This document shows positions 1 to 8,483 of a stretch of DNA of 64,000 nt, in pieces. A program made the position numbers and the translations under genes. Source of the stretch: JADLGL01 sp963732865. GTDB taxonomy: Bacteria; Pseudomonadota; Alphaproteobacteria; Rhizobiales; Kaistiaceae. A model generated the notes under the pieces. That model was not told where the DNA came from. It ran no database searches and saw only the letters and a list, made by a program, of their open reading frames with translations. The stretch spans positions 496,001 through 560,000 of the forward strand of contig CAVTBC010000001.1 in NCBI GenBank assembly GCA_963732865.1, read 5' to 3'. Position 1 is the first letter of the stretch; each line of letters starts with the position of its first letter.

Positions 1-165
1 GCCCGCACGCCAAATTACGCCCCGGGACCAATGGCTCGCCGTGAGAGGGCGGGAAGGGCTGATCTTCGTCGAGCCGCCGCCGCTCCAGACCAAGACAATT
101 GCCACGACGCACCAAGCCCAACACCCCGCGATCACGTCGCTGGCCGGCCCGCGGCAGCGCCCCGT

Positions 166-333
166 TTACGGACGCCTGAGCACCGAGAAGTAGAAAGCCA
201 CGAAGACCAGAACAATTCCAACGTTGGCTGCAAGCCGTTCCCAGAACTGGTGCCTGAAGAACGCGAAATCAACTCCGACTATGACGGCGACCATCGCAAC
301 GAGAAAAAGCGCGACTGTCATCTGTCTACTCAT
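166..333 (-). CDS. small single/double-pass membrane protein, 55 aa
   Basis: This short reading frame of 55 codons starts with ATG at 333 and stops with TAA at 166-168. A GGAG ribosome site lies about 7 nt before the start. The protein has one hydrophobic segment at residues 7-26, a charged turn with the pattern FFRHQFWERL at 25-34, and a second hydrophobic segment at 36-49, followed by a basic end (LRRP). That makes it a likely two-pass inner-membrane miniprotein. Small proteins with a similar FFRH-FWERL-N-GIVLVF pattern occur in Hyphomicrobiales, from memory. No function is known to me. It stands alone, on the strand opposite to the broken pentapeptide gene downstream. Confidence 0.6.
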   Translation of the reverse strand: MSRQMTVALFLVAMVAVIVGVDFAFFRHQFWERLAANVGIVLVFVAFYFSVLRRP

Positions 334-602
334 TGCAGGCTCCAGTTGACCGTTCGCAGAATCGGCGCGCCATCACCGGTCCCAGAAAGAGTGACGCTCT
401 TAAAGGTAGTGCATTGGTGGCCTCCGGTAAGGGAGCCATGGCATGGCGTCGGTTTCGTCCCAGAGCTGCCGAGCGCTCCAGAACGCACCCTCTTCGTTTG
501 AGACAGAGTGCTTTTTATGGCGCACACCTAGCGCTGCCAAAACGTTCCCGGCTTGTTCACAGACAGCTCGTCGGACCTTCCTCGAACCCAGGAAACCCGA
601 CG

Positions 603-828
603 ATGACGAAGAATCCTGCGGCAGCCGTGCTGCTGCTTGCCGTGATCATGGCGGCAACGCCCTCGGTTGCCTTCGACGCGGCGCGTGTCCAAATGTCACG
701 ACAAACGTCTGCGTGAGTTGCGACCTGACCGGCGCGGACCTGACAACTGCGGACCTGTCGGTTGCGGCGGGGCGATCTTCTGCAACACCACGTGGACAGA
801 CGGCACCATCAGAAACAACGACTGCTAG
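603..828 (+). pseudogene. pentapeptide-repeat secreted protein, broken by two frameshifts
   Basis: ATG at 603 follows an AGGAAA ribosome site and encodes a clear signal peptide (MTKNPAAAVLLLAVIM... ending TPSVAFDAARVQM), but the frame stops at 714-716. The next frame continues the expected protein with NVCVSCDLTGADLTTADLS, which is a CxxCDLxGADLxxADLS pentapeptide repeat start. The third frame then gives GAIFCNTTWTDGTIRNNDC and a TAG at 826-828, the usual end of this small family. Two shifts, each equivalent to losing one base (near 693-700 and near 755-765), would restore one secreted pentapeptide-repeat protein of about 75 residues. It is either a true pseudogene or a product of sequencing errors. 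The repeat tract is shorter than usual, which favours real decay. Confidence 0.6.
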
Positions 829-890
829 CGCACCATCAGCCTGATGCTTCCGGCGCCTGCTCCGAAACCGCGATCGACCGCGCGCCCGCC

Positions 891-1463
891 CTAGTCGGAT
901 TTGCTGCCGGATCCGCTGCCTGAGCCGCTGGCGGAGGCAGACGCGTGGCTATCTTCCTTCGACGCCTCGCCCGATCCGGTTGCCGAGCTGTCCGTTGCAG
1001 CGCTGTCGGATGCGGCCGAACCGCTTCCCGATCCGCTCGCGGAGGTACTATCGGCCGGCGGCGTTTCGCCGACTGATCCGCTCTTGGAGGCGCTGCCCGA
1101 CCCGCTTGCCGACGAGCCACCCACATCAGCCGCAACTGCGGCAGGGCCATCACTGGAGCCGCTGGCCGAAGCGGGACCGCCGGGGCCGCTCGCGGGATCC
1201 GGCGCGGACGCGACAGTTTCCACGGCAATGAGCTCGCCGGTGACGGCGTCGACAGTGAACTCAAACGCGGCACCGTTCATCACTGCGTGCACCTCGAATA
1301 TCGCGCCATTGCCGGATATGGCGATCTCGGTCACGGTGTAACCAAGGTCGGTATAGTGTTGAGAGACCTCGTCGGCGGTGACGGCCAAGGCCGTGGTCGA
1401 AAGCGATGCCGCGCCCAGCACCAAACCCGCCGAAACCACGCTGATCCTAGCAAACCTACGCAT
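891..1463 (-). CDS. exported PepSY-like protein with Ser/Gly/Ala-rich tail
   Basis: A 190-residue protein with ATG at 1463 and a strong GGAGG ribosome site 6 nt before it. Residues 1-27 form a signal peptide ending ALA. Residues 28-85 look like one PepSY-type domain: the segments VSQHYTDLGY, AIFEVHAVMNGAAFEFTVDAVTGELI and VETV match the Y/E-V--G--FEV-VDA-TGEV pattern of that fold. Residues 86-190 are low-complexity Ser, Gly, Ala and Asp with SASGSGSGSA-type runs, so probably disordered. PepSY domains are often protease inhibitors or binding modules in the periplasm or envelope. The tail length may be variable between strains. No operon partner is visible. A GC-rich inverted repeat (GGGGCGCC at 1493-1500 and GGCGCCCC at 1516-1523) lies in its leader. 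Confidence 0.75.
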   Translation of the reverse strand: MRRFARISVVSAGLVLGAASLSTTALAVTADEVSQHYTDLGYTVTEIAISGNGAIFEVHAVMNGAAFEFTVDAVTGELIAVETVASAPDPASGPGGPASASGSSDGPAAVAADVGGSSASGSGSASKSGSVGETPPADSTSASGSGSGSAASDSAATDSSATGSGEASKEDSHASASASGSGSGSGSKSD

Positions 1464-1726
1464 AATGCTTCCTCCATCCGCCCGGCGCTGTTGGGGCGCC
1501 CCTTCTAGAGAGTCCGGCGCCCCACATGTCGGTTGGGCACCTTAGGACCACGCCGTGCGGAAGGTCTTAAGCCCATGCGAAAAAGTCTAAATTCGTTGGA
1601 CAGAAAGACGGCTGCGGCCGACGGCCGCCATTTCATGCTGGGAGGTAACCTTAACTTATCAGGTTTTACCGATCGGTGGACTAAAATAGTAGATGTCGAC
1701 GCGCATCGTCTGGAACGAAGTAGACA

Positions 1727-2512
1727 ATGGCATCTTCGATGGCATCTTCTTCGGCAAGGCCGCGCACTACTCGGTATCGCGTCGTTGCGAGCGGGATGTT
1801 CGTTGCCTTCCTTTTGATGCCCTTCCTAGCCGGCTGTGCGACAAGCGAAGTTGAGGCCGGACCATCCCTGGTCCCGAGTGTCGTACCCATTGTCGAATAT
1901 TACCACGGCATGGTTCGCCGGGTTCCTTCGGCGACCGGGTGCGTGGCCCTCACCTTCGACGACGGCCCCAACGCGATCTGGACGCCTCAGTTGCTCGCCA
2001 TTCTCGCCGAAGAGGACGCGGTCGGGACGTTCTTCCTGGTCGGCCGTTGGGTCGCAGAAAGACCGGATCTGGCCGCGGCGATCCGGGCCGGCGGCAATGA
2101 GATCGGCAACCACTCCTGGAGCCATCCGCAGCTGACGACGCTGTCCTCAGACGGAGTGCGACGCGAGATCGCCGCGACGGACGCGGCCGTCTTGTCGGCA
2201 ACCGGCCGGGCCCCAACCCTCATCCGCTTCCCCTTCGGCGACAATGACGCGCGGGTTCTCGCGCTCATGGATCGGCCGGTGATCTTCTGGGATGTCGATT
2301 TGGGCGACTGGTCGCACCATTCGCCGGATCAGGTCGTCGCCGCGGTGCTCGGCGCCACGCACTCCGGATCGATCGTCGGCATGCATGACACACACAGCAA
2401 CACGATCATCGCCATCCGGCAGATCATCCGCGCGCTGCGGGCGCGCGGATATCAATTGGTGACGGTGTCGCGTTTGCTGACCGGCCAGCCGTGCCGGCCG
2501 ATCAGCGATTAG
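1727..2512 (+). CDS. polysaccharide deacetylase (NodB fold), probable lipoprotein
   Basis: A 261-residue protein with an N-terminal membrane segment and lipobox FLAGC at residues 33-37, so Cys37 is the probable lipidated residue. The NodB deacetylase motifs are present: TFDDGP at 76-81 (metal-binding Asp pair), NHSWSHP (metal-binding His pair), RFPFGDND, and a late GMHDTHSN that supplies the last catalytic His. These enzymes remove acetyl groups from peptidoglycan or surface polysaccharides. Here the enzyme would act from the membrane into the periplasm. Two in-frame ATG codons (1727 and 1739) lie in a small duplication encoding MASSMASS, so the exact start is uncertain. It ends 3 nt from the convergent outer-membrane barrel gene. 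No sugar-synthesis genes are adjacent, so the substrate is unknown. Confidence 0.85.
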   Translation: MASSMASSSARPRTTRYRVVASGMFVAFLLMPFLAGCATSEVEAGPSLVPSVVPIVEYYHGMVRRVPSATGCVALTFDDGPNAIWTPQLLAILAEEDAVGTFFLVGRWVAERPDLAAAIRAGGNEIGNHSWSHPQLTTLSSDGVRREIAATDAAVLSATGRAPTLIRFPFGDNDARVLALMDRPVIFWDVDLGDWSHHSPDQVVAAVLGATHSGSIVGMHDTHSNTIIAIRQIIRALRARGYQLVTVSRLLTGQPCRPISD

Positions 2513-2515
2513 GCG

Positions 2516-4105
2516 CTATTGCCCGATGGCGTAGGTCGCCTGCAGGAAGGCGCCGTAGTGGCGGCTTCCGGCGGATTGCGGGACGCTGACTGCCGGCGGG
2601 AAGACCGACGCGCCGGCTTCCCAGACCTGCCAGTAGCGACCACCAACACCAATGCTCAGATGGCTGTTCACGGCATAGTCGATGCCACCTTCCAGTTGGA
2701 AGCCGAAGCCACGGCCATAGGAGATGATCGGATTGGCGTCGGGACGGAGCCAGTGATTGTCAGTACCGGCGAAGAGAACCAGCGGCAGGAACGCGGCCTG
2801 ACCGTGGACCGTCAGCTTCGCCGTCGCCGCGACCTCGCCGGTTACGCCGAGGCGCACACCGGCCCAACCACTCGTCTGGCTGATGATCTCATAGTCCGAC
2901 GGAACCGACGGGTCGCAAATCGGGCTCGTCATCAACTGGGTGCAACCGAACGCCTCGAACCGCTCCATCATGCCGGTGACGCCGGCGAAGCCGCCGATCG
3001 ATCCGCGCGGACCGTTGAAGAAATTGTAGCCGAGATCAACGCCGGCATAGCTCAAGCGCCCATTGTGCAAGTCAGAGGTCGTCGCCGACTCGGGAACGGT
3101 ATAGGGCGGGAAGTCCTGATCGATGAGGACGCCGCCGCCCGTAACGCCGGTGCCATAGATGGCGGTGACGAAATATCCCCCCGGGCTGGTGGCGTTGAGG
3201 AAGGTCTCCCCGCCAACACCGATCGTGGGACCATAGGTCAACCGCGACACCTCGTTTGTGGGGGCAGGCGCATAGAACAGATGATATTGATACTGGCCAA
3301 CATCGAGCCAGGCCCGCTTGCCGAATTCGACGCTCCAATCCGAGCCGCCCGTATCGCCGGCACCGGCCATCATGTCGTTAGCGCCGCCGAACCGGTAGTT
3401 CAGCCCGGCTGAAATGAAATGGTAGGACTGGCCGACCATCGCCGTGGTGTCCGGCCAAGTCGGACTCGTCAGCGTGACGCTACGTTGCGCGAAGTGGACA
3501 TAGGAATAGTCGAAGCGGAACGACAGCCCGTGCGACAGCAAATGCTCGACGCCGGCGCCGACGGTCCAGCCGAAAGTCGTGTCGGTGCCCGCGCCCCAAG
3601 TCAGACAGGGCGGACAGGAACCCACCAAGGCGTAGAAAGGCTCGGTAATCGAGTAGCTGTGGCGCGCCCAGGCGGCGCCGCCGGTCACGTAGAATTGAGT
3701 GTCGCCGGCAACCACGCCGACCCGTCCGGTGAGCGTCCCGAGCACACCGAGCCGGGTATTGCAGATATAGCCATAGCCGACCAAACCGTCGTCGCCGCAA
3801 TCGACCTGGCCGTCGACATTGCCGACGCTCAGATTGGCCTCAATGCCCAGAACCGCCGGACCGACTTGATGGCCGTAGCCGACCTGAACGCCGCCGAAGA
3901 CGCCTTGGCTGAGCCCGGATCGATCGAACGGGTAGGTACCAAAAACACCGCCGGCGACTTGGCTTACGTCCCAACTCGCCCAGCCGTAACCGCCGCCATC
4001 ATGGACGCCGACATAGAACCCATCCCAAGGCGACGTCGCCGTCTGCGCCGCCGCGGCCGTGCTTCCCAGACCGATCAAAGCGGCGGCGAGAACGATATGT
4101 TTCAT
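2516..4105 (-). CDS. outer-membrane protein with two beta-barrel-like halves
   Basis: About 529 residues from ATG at 4105; a TTG at 4135 in frame is an alternative. A signal peptide (MKHIVLAAALIGLGSTAAAAQ) leads to an Omp31/Omp25-like barrel of about 230 residues that begins WDGFYVGVHDGGGYGW and ends with the usual closing strand SAGLNYRFG. A second block of about 270 residues follows, with alternating Gly/aromatic strands (YAGVDLGYNFF, GWAGVRLGVTG, FGFQLEGGIDY, YGAFLQATYAI) and its own closing strand. Standard members of the first family stop after the first barrel. The second block contains DNHW and loosely recalls omptin-type barrels, but I cannot prove that. The product is presumably in the outer membrane. 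A 6-bp stem (4127-4132 with 4140-4145) sits in the leader. Confidence 0.75.
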   Translation of the reverse strand: MKHIVLAAALIGLGSTAAAAQTATSPWDGFYVGVHDGGGYGWASWDVSQVAGGVFGTYPFDRSGLSQGVFGGVQVGYGHQVGPAVLGIEANLSVGNVDGQVDCGDDGLVGYGYICNTRLGVLGTLTGRVGVVAGDTQFYVTGGAAWARHSYSITEPFYALVGSCPPCLTWGAGTDTTFGWTVGAGVEHLLSHGLSFRFDYSYVHFAQRSVTLTSPTWPDTTAMVGQSYHFISAGLNYRFGGANDMMAGAGDTGGSDWSVEFGKRAWLDVGQYQYHLFYAPAPTNEVSRLTYGPTIGVGGETFLNATSPGGYFVTAIYGTGVTGGGVLIDQDFPPYTVPESATTSDLHNGRLSYAGVDLGYNFFNGPRGSIGGFAGVTGMMERFEAFGCTQLMTSPICDPSVPSDYEIISQTSGWAGVRLGVTGEVAATAKLTVHGQAAFLPLVLFAGTDNHWLRPDANPIISYGRGFGFQLEGGIDYAVNSHLSIGVGGRYWQVWEAGASVFPPAVSVPQSAGSRHYGAFLQATYAIGQ

Positions 4106-4368
4106 GAATTTGGTTGCCCATTCCCGAGCGGACAAAAGCTCCGCTTTTTCTCAGTTCCACTTTCCTCCATATCGGCCGAGTCTCCTATTGCAGCGGGAAC
4201 ACAGTCGCCAAACTGTTTGCCGAGGCCGACCTCCGCCCGAGCCCTATCACATTGACCGGAAACCGATCGCCGGATCGCCATGGGTCGTCTTAAGGTTACT
4301 AGCGAGAATCCGACTTAAAGTTGCCCCACCACGCGTATCCTCCGGCAGAATTGTCGGTGGAACGGGTC

Positions 4369-5391
4369 ATGAATACCGCCAGCAGCCGCGTCGCCTGGGT
4401 CGACTACTCCAAGGGTATCTGCATCATCCTCATTGTGATGCTGCATTCGGTGCTCGGCGTTGAAGACGCCATGGGCGAAACCGGATGGCTGCATCCCATC
4501 GTCGATTTCGCCCGACCATTCCGGATGCCCGACTTCTTCCTCATCGCGGGCCTTTTCCTGGCGCGCGTGATCGACCGCGACTGGCGGCACTATCTCGACA
4601 AGAAAGTCGTCCACTACGCCTATTTCTACGTCCTGTGGCTCATCGTCAATTTCGCCTTCAAGGGGGCGAGCTTTGCCGCCGACGAAGGCTGGAGCGAGGT
4701 CGGGCGGCAGTTCCTTCTGTCCTTCATCGAGCCGTTCTCGACGCTGTGGTTCATCTACCTGCTGGCGATCTTCTTCGTCGTTGCCAAACTGACGCGTCGC
4801 CTGCCCTGGTGGAGCATCTGGCTTGTCGGGGCAGCGCTTCATCTGGCGCCGATCAGCACCGGCTGGACGGTAATCGACGAGTTCGCCTCACGCTTCGTGT
4901 TCTTCTATTCGGGCTACGTCTTCGCGCCGCAGATCTTCCGCTACGCCGCCTTTGCCGGCGAGCGGCCCTTGCTTTCGGCCGTGGGTGTCGCCGTCTGGGC
5001 GGTTGTCAATGAGGTGCTCGTCCGTACCGGCATAGCGCCGCTGCCGGGGGTCTCGTTGGTGCTTGGCTTCATCGGCGCCGGGGCGATCATCACGATCGGG
5101 GTTCTCTTCTCGCGCCTGAAGATCACCGAGCCGATCCGCTATGTCGGCGCCCATTCGATCGTCGTGTATCTCGCCTTCTTCATCCCGATGGCGGCGTCGC
5201 GGGAGCTGTTCGTCAAACTCGGCATCATCTCCGATGTCAGCGTCGTGTCGCTGATCGTTTGGCTCATCGCCTGCATTGTGCCGGTGGTCCTCTATTGGGC
5301 CGTGCGCAACAACCGGGCGCGCTTCCTGTTCGAACGTCCGGCCTGGGCCTACATCTACGGTCGGCCGAGCCGCCTCGCTCCGGCCGAGTAA
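4369..5391 (+). CDS. acyltransferase 3 family membrane protein
   Basis: 340 residues from ATG at 4369; an upstream TTG at 4321 gives an N-terminus without family character. The N-terminus WVDYSKGICIILIVMLHS carries the conserved Asp and the catalytic-type His26 of the acyltransferase 3 (OafA/YrhL, OpgC-like) family, followed by FRMPDFFLIAGLF, another family motif. About ten hydrophobic segments follow, consistent with an inner-membrane enzyme that acylates an extracytoplasmic sugar or glycan. No surface-polysaccharide gene is adjacent, so the acceptor cannot be named. It stands alone, 149 nt before the cysteine synthase gene. Confidence 0.85.
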   Translation: MNTASSRVAWVDYSKGICIILIVMLHSVLGVEDAMGETGWLHPIVDFARPFRMPDFFLIAGLFLARVIDRDWRHYLDKKVVHYAYFYVLWLIVNFAFKGASFAADEGWSEVGRQFLLSFIEPFSTLWFIYLLAIFFVVAKLTRRLPWWSIWLVGAALHLAPISTGWTVIDEFASRFVFFYSGYVFAPQIFRYAAFAGERPLLSAVGVAVWAVVNEVLVRTGIAPLPGVSLVLGFIGAGAIITIGVLFSRLKITEPIRYVGAHSIVVYLAFFIPMAASRELFVKLGIISDVSVVSLIVWLIACIVPVVLYWAVRNNRARFLFERPAWAYIYGRPSRLAPAE

Positions 5392-5540
5392 CGGCAAAAA
5401 AGCCTCGAAAATCTGCGCTTCGCGCAAAGGCAGTCTGTGCACATCGGCCTATGGCCGGGACGCCGTTCTTGATGCCTCAGGGGGCAGCGGCTAAGCCTTT
5501 GGCCGCAATCCCGACATCGCCCAGCGGCCCGGAGCGCCTC

Positions 5541-6578
5541 ATGCAAATCGCCGGCTCTGTCCTCGACGCCATCGGTCACACGCCCCTGATCAAGCTGAAA
5601 AAGGCCTCGGCGGAAACCGGCTGCGATATCTACGCCAAGGCCGAGTTCATGAATCCGGGTCAATCGGTGAAGGACCGGGCGGCACTGTCGATCGTGCGCG
5701 ATGCGATGGAGCGCGGCGAGATCGAGGCCGGCGGCGTTATCGTCGAAGGGACCGCCGGCAATACCGGCATCGGCTTGGCGCTGGTCGGCAATGCGCTCGG
5801 CCTGCGTTCGGTCATCGTCATTCCCGAAACGCAGAGCCAGGAGAAGAAGGACGCCCTTCGCGTGATGGGCGCTCAGCTGATCGAGGTGCCGGCCGTCCCC
5901 TACGCCAACCCCAACAACTACGTGAAGATATCCGGCAGGCTCGCCGAGCAATTGGCCAAGACCGAGCCGGGCGGCGCGATGTGGGCGAACCAGTTCGACA
6001 ACACCGCCAACCGGCGTGCCCATATCGAAACCACGGGACCGGAGATCTGGGAGCAGACGGGCGGCAAGATCGACGGCTTCATCTGCGCCGTCGGCACCGG
6101 CGGCACCCTTGCCGGCATCGGGACATCGTTGAAGAGCTTCGACGAGGATACCGTTATCGGCCTCGCCGACCCGATGGGTGCGGCGCTCTACAGCTACTAC
6201 ACGACCGGCGAGCTGAAATCGGAAGGGTCATCGATCGCAGAGGGGATCGGCCAGGGCCGCATCACCGGCAATTTGGAAGGCGCACCCGTCGACTGCGCGT
6301 TCCAAATCCCGGACGAGGAAGCACTGCCGATCGTCTATGACCTTCTTATCCATGAGGGCCTGTGCGTCGGCGCCTCGACCGGCGTCAATGTCGCCGGCGC
6401 CATCCGGCTGGCGAAGGAACTCGGCCCGGGCCGCACGATCGTCACGATCCTGTGCGACTACGGCACGCGCTACCAGTCGAAGCTGTTCAATCCGACCTTC
6501 CTGCGGGGAAAGGGCCTGCCTGTGCCGTCGTGGATGGAAGCGGGCCCCGACATCGCCGTTCCTTTCGTCGAGGTCTGA
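5541..6578 (+). CDS. cysK: cysteine synthase A (O-acetylserine sulfhydrylase)
   Basis: 345 residues, PLP-dependent fold type II. It makes cysteine from O-acetylserine and sulfide in the cytoplasm. Lys44 in NPGQSVKDR is the PLP Schiff-base lysine. The substrate-binding loop TAGNTG is at 71-76 and the phosphate-binding loop GTGGTLAGIG lies in the second half. ATG at 5541 begins the family-typical MQIAGSVLDAIGHTPLIKL. The protein is about 30 residues longer than E. coli CysK at the C-terminus, as in the alphaproteobacterial subgroup. The stop codon is 2 nt before the next ATG, so it is co-transcribed with the lyase gene, linking cysteine synthesis to cysteine/cystathionine cleavage. Confidence 0.92.
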   Translation: MQIAGSVLDAIGHTPLIKLKKASAETGCDIYAKAEFMNPGQSVKDRAALSIVRDAMERGEIEAGGVIVEGTAGNTGIGLALVGNALGLRSVIVIPETQSQEKKDALRVMGAQLIEVPAVPYANPNNYVKISGRLAEQLAKTEPGGAMWANQFDNTANRRAHIETTGPEIWEQTGGKIDGFICAVGTGGTLAGIGTSLKSFDEDTVIGLADPMGAALYSYYTTGELKSEGSSIAEGIGQGRITGNLEGAPVDCAFQIPDEEALPIVYDLLIHEGLCVGASTGVNVAGAIRLAKELGPGRTIVTILCDYGTRYQSKLFNPTFLRGKGLPVPSWMEAGPDIAVPFVEV

Positions 6579-6580
6579 GC

Positions 6581-7750
6581 ATGGCGAAAACCGCCAAGGG
6601 CGGTCGCGGCACCCGCCTCGTCGCGGCCGGGCGCGCCAAGGACATCACCGGACCGTTCGTCAATCCGCCGGTCGTGCATGCCTCAACGGTGCTGTTCGAC
6701 AGCGTCGCGGACATGCAGTCGGGCGCAGGCAAATACGTCTATGGCCGGCGTGGCACCCCGACGCTGAACGCACTCGCCGATGCGTTGAGCGAACTCGATG
6801 GCGCCGCCGGCACGGTGCTGTGCCCCTCGGGACTGAACGCGATTTCCACCGCATTCCTCGCATTCGCTGCCGCTGGCGATCATGTCCTCTTGCCCGACAG
6901 CATCTACCATCCGGGGCGCGCCTTCGCCGACGAGGTGCTGACGCGGCTCGGTGTCGATGTCACCTATTACGACCCGACGATCGGCGGCGGCATCGCCTCG
7001 CATCTGCGAGCGGCAACCCGGATCGTCTATGTCGAAAGCCCGGGCTCCAACACGATGGAAATGCAGGACCTGCCCGCGATTGCCGAGGCGGCCCATCATG
7101 CCGGCGCCCTCGTCATTGCCGACAATACTTGGGCGACCCCCCTCTTCTGCCGACCGCTGGAGCTCGGCGCGGACGTCGTCGTCCTGGCGGCGACAAAGTA
7201 TGTTGGCGGCCACGCTGATCTGATGATGGGCAGCGTCGGCGCCCTGCCCGAGTTCTGGCCGGCGCTCAAGCGCTTCCACGGCAATAGCGGCCTTTGCGTC
7301 GGTCCGGACGACGCCTATCTCGCACTCCGGGGACTGCACACGATGGAGGTGCGTCTGCTGCGCCATCAGGAATCGGCGCTGATGGTGGCGCGGTGGCTCC
7401 GCGAGCGGCCCGAAGTCGCGCGCGTGCTGCATCCGGGCCTTGCCGACAGTCCCGGCCACACCTTGTGGCAACGCGACATGACCGGCTCGTCCGGCCTGTT
7501 CTCCGTCGTGCTCAAGGGCGGCAGCGAAGCTGACGCCGCCAAGGTGCTCGATGCGCTGGACCTGTTCGGGCTCGGCTATTCCTGGGGCGGCTTTGAGAGC
7601 CTCGCCACGATCGGCAGCCACGGCCTGACGCGCACGGTGCGGCCGTTCGAGGCGGACGGCCCGCTCATTCGCCTACATATCGGTCTGGAAGATCCGGCCG
7701 ACCTCGTCGCCGATCTGGAACAGGCGCTCGGCCGTTTCCAACCGCGCTGA
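6581..7750 (+). CDS. metC: cystathionine beta-lyase (Cys/Met metabolism PLP enzyme)
   Basis: 389 residues, PLP fold type I. The family cleaves cystathionine to homocysteine, ammonia and pyruvate in methionine synthesis; some members prefer cysteine desulfhydration. The PLP lysine is Lys206 in AATKYVGGHAD, where the usual consensus is SATKY-xGHSD. VYGRRGTPT near residue 53 supplies the phosphate-binding Tyr/Arg. LGYSWGGFESL near the C-terminus is the substrate-arm motif typical of MetC. Lying immediately downstream of cysK (2 nt gap), it probably forms a two-gene sulfur amino acid operon. Paralogues such as MetB or MetZ cannot be fully excluded, but the GYSWGGFES motif favours MetC. Confidence 0.9.
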   Translation: MAKTAKGGRGTRLVAAGRAKDITGPFVNPPVVHASTVLFDSVADMQSGAGKYVYGRRGTPTLNALADALSELDGAAGTVLCPSGLNAISTAFLAFAAAGDHVLLPDSIYHPGRAFADEVLTRLGVDVTYYDPTIGGGIASHLRAATRIVYVESPGSNTMEMQDLPAIAEAAHHAGALVIADNTWATPLFCRPLELGADVVVLAATKYVGGHADLMMGSVGALPEFWPALKRFHGNSGLCVGPDDAYLALRGLHTMEVRLLRHQESALMVARWLRERPEVARVLHPGLADSPGHTLWQRDMTGSSGLFSVVLKGGSEADAAKVLDALDLFGLGYSWGGFESLATIGSHGLTRTVRPFEADGPLIRLHIGLEDPADLVADLEQALGRFQPR

Positions 7751-7767
7751 GGACCGGCTGGCTGCCG

Positions 7768-8430
7768 CTAGGCTCTTCTGAATATGTGAAAGTCCTGGAC
7801 CTCCCCTTTCACGAAAGACGAGGGGCGGGAATGTACCCCTTCCAGAGACAGTGCAGCGGGAGGCGGCGTTTCATGGGGCATGGTCATGACGAGGCGGCCA
7901 TTTGGCTTAAGCACCCTGATCGCCCGCTGGTAGTAGGTGGGCAGATATTCGGGCGCCATATGGATGGATGCGGCAAAGTCCAAAATCCAGTCGAACGTCA
8001 CGCCGAATTTCTCGAACTGTTGCCATGCGTCGTGGACGAGACGCGGGGCCTTCGGTGCCAGTCCATGCAGCGGGATTTCGTATTGGGCAAACGCATCCAG
8101 ACTGCGTCGGTGTGAATCCACGCCGAAATAGCTACCGCAATTCAAGTATCCGATCAGCCAAATGCCGTTTCGGCCAACGCCGCATCCGAAGTCGAGAACG
8201 GTGTCGGCGGGGCTCAGGCCCAATTCGATCAGGTGATCAACGTTTGATCTGCCGTCGCACCAGGGTCGCCCGTAGGACTGGTGGTGCTTCTCCCTGAGGC
8301 AGTACTCAAGAATGTCATCCGCGGCCCGCTTCGGCGTTTCGTGGCCTATTCCGGGGACGGTATCGCGCCAGTTCTTGAGGTCGGGGTCGGGCTGCTCTCC
8401 CCATGTTTCGATCGTAGTGGCCGGATTCAC
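7768..8430 (-). CDS. class I SAM-dependent methyltransferase
   Basis: 220 residues from GTG at 8430, which has a GGGGAGG ribosome site 7 nt upstream. An upstream extension of the frame would run through the tRNA-Arg gene and is not real. Motif I is VLDFGCGVGRNG, followed by FGVDSHRRSLDAF (motif II acidic region), DWILDFAASIHM and the post-motif RAIRVLKPNGRLVMTMP. This is the Methyltransf_25/11 type of small-molecule enzyme; the substrate cannot be read from the sequence. Its base composition looks less GC-rich than its neighbours. It lies between metC and a tRNA gene, which could mark an acquired gene. It converges on metC with only 17 nt between the stops. Confidence 0.8.
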   Translation of the reverse strand: MNPATTIETWGEQPDPDLKNWRDTVPGIGHETPKRAADDILEYCLREKHHQSYGRPWCDGRSNVDHLIELGLSPADTVLDFGCGVGRNGIWLIGYLNCGSYFGVDSHRRSLDAFAQYEIPLHGLAPKAPRLVHDAWQQFEKFGVTFDWILDFAASIHMAPEYLPTYYQRAIRVLKPNGRLVMTMPHETPPPAALSLEGVHSRPSSFVKGEVQDFHIFRRA

Positions 8431-8483
8431 TTTTGGACCTCCCCAGGGATGGAACAACCAGACTGTTTGCGCGCGCCGTGGGT

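Noticed and set aside
1..165. Minus-strand open frame running off the left edge
   Set aside because: It starts with a GTG without a good ribosome site and shows only one weak hydrophobic stretch; too little remains in the window to call a gene.
31..501. Long plus-strand open frame at the left edge
   Set aside because: Its sequence has no family pattern or ribosome site, and the 55-residue membrane gene on the other strand fits much better.
901..1341. Plus-strand frame antisense to the PepSY-type gene
   Set aside because: It is only the mirror of the Ser/Gly codons (giving Pro/Leu/Asp runs) and lacks a start signal.
5392..5540. SAM or other sulfur riboswitch upstream of cysK-metC
   Set aside because: I looked for conserved riboswitch cores and found none in the 149-nt leader.
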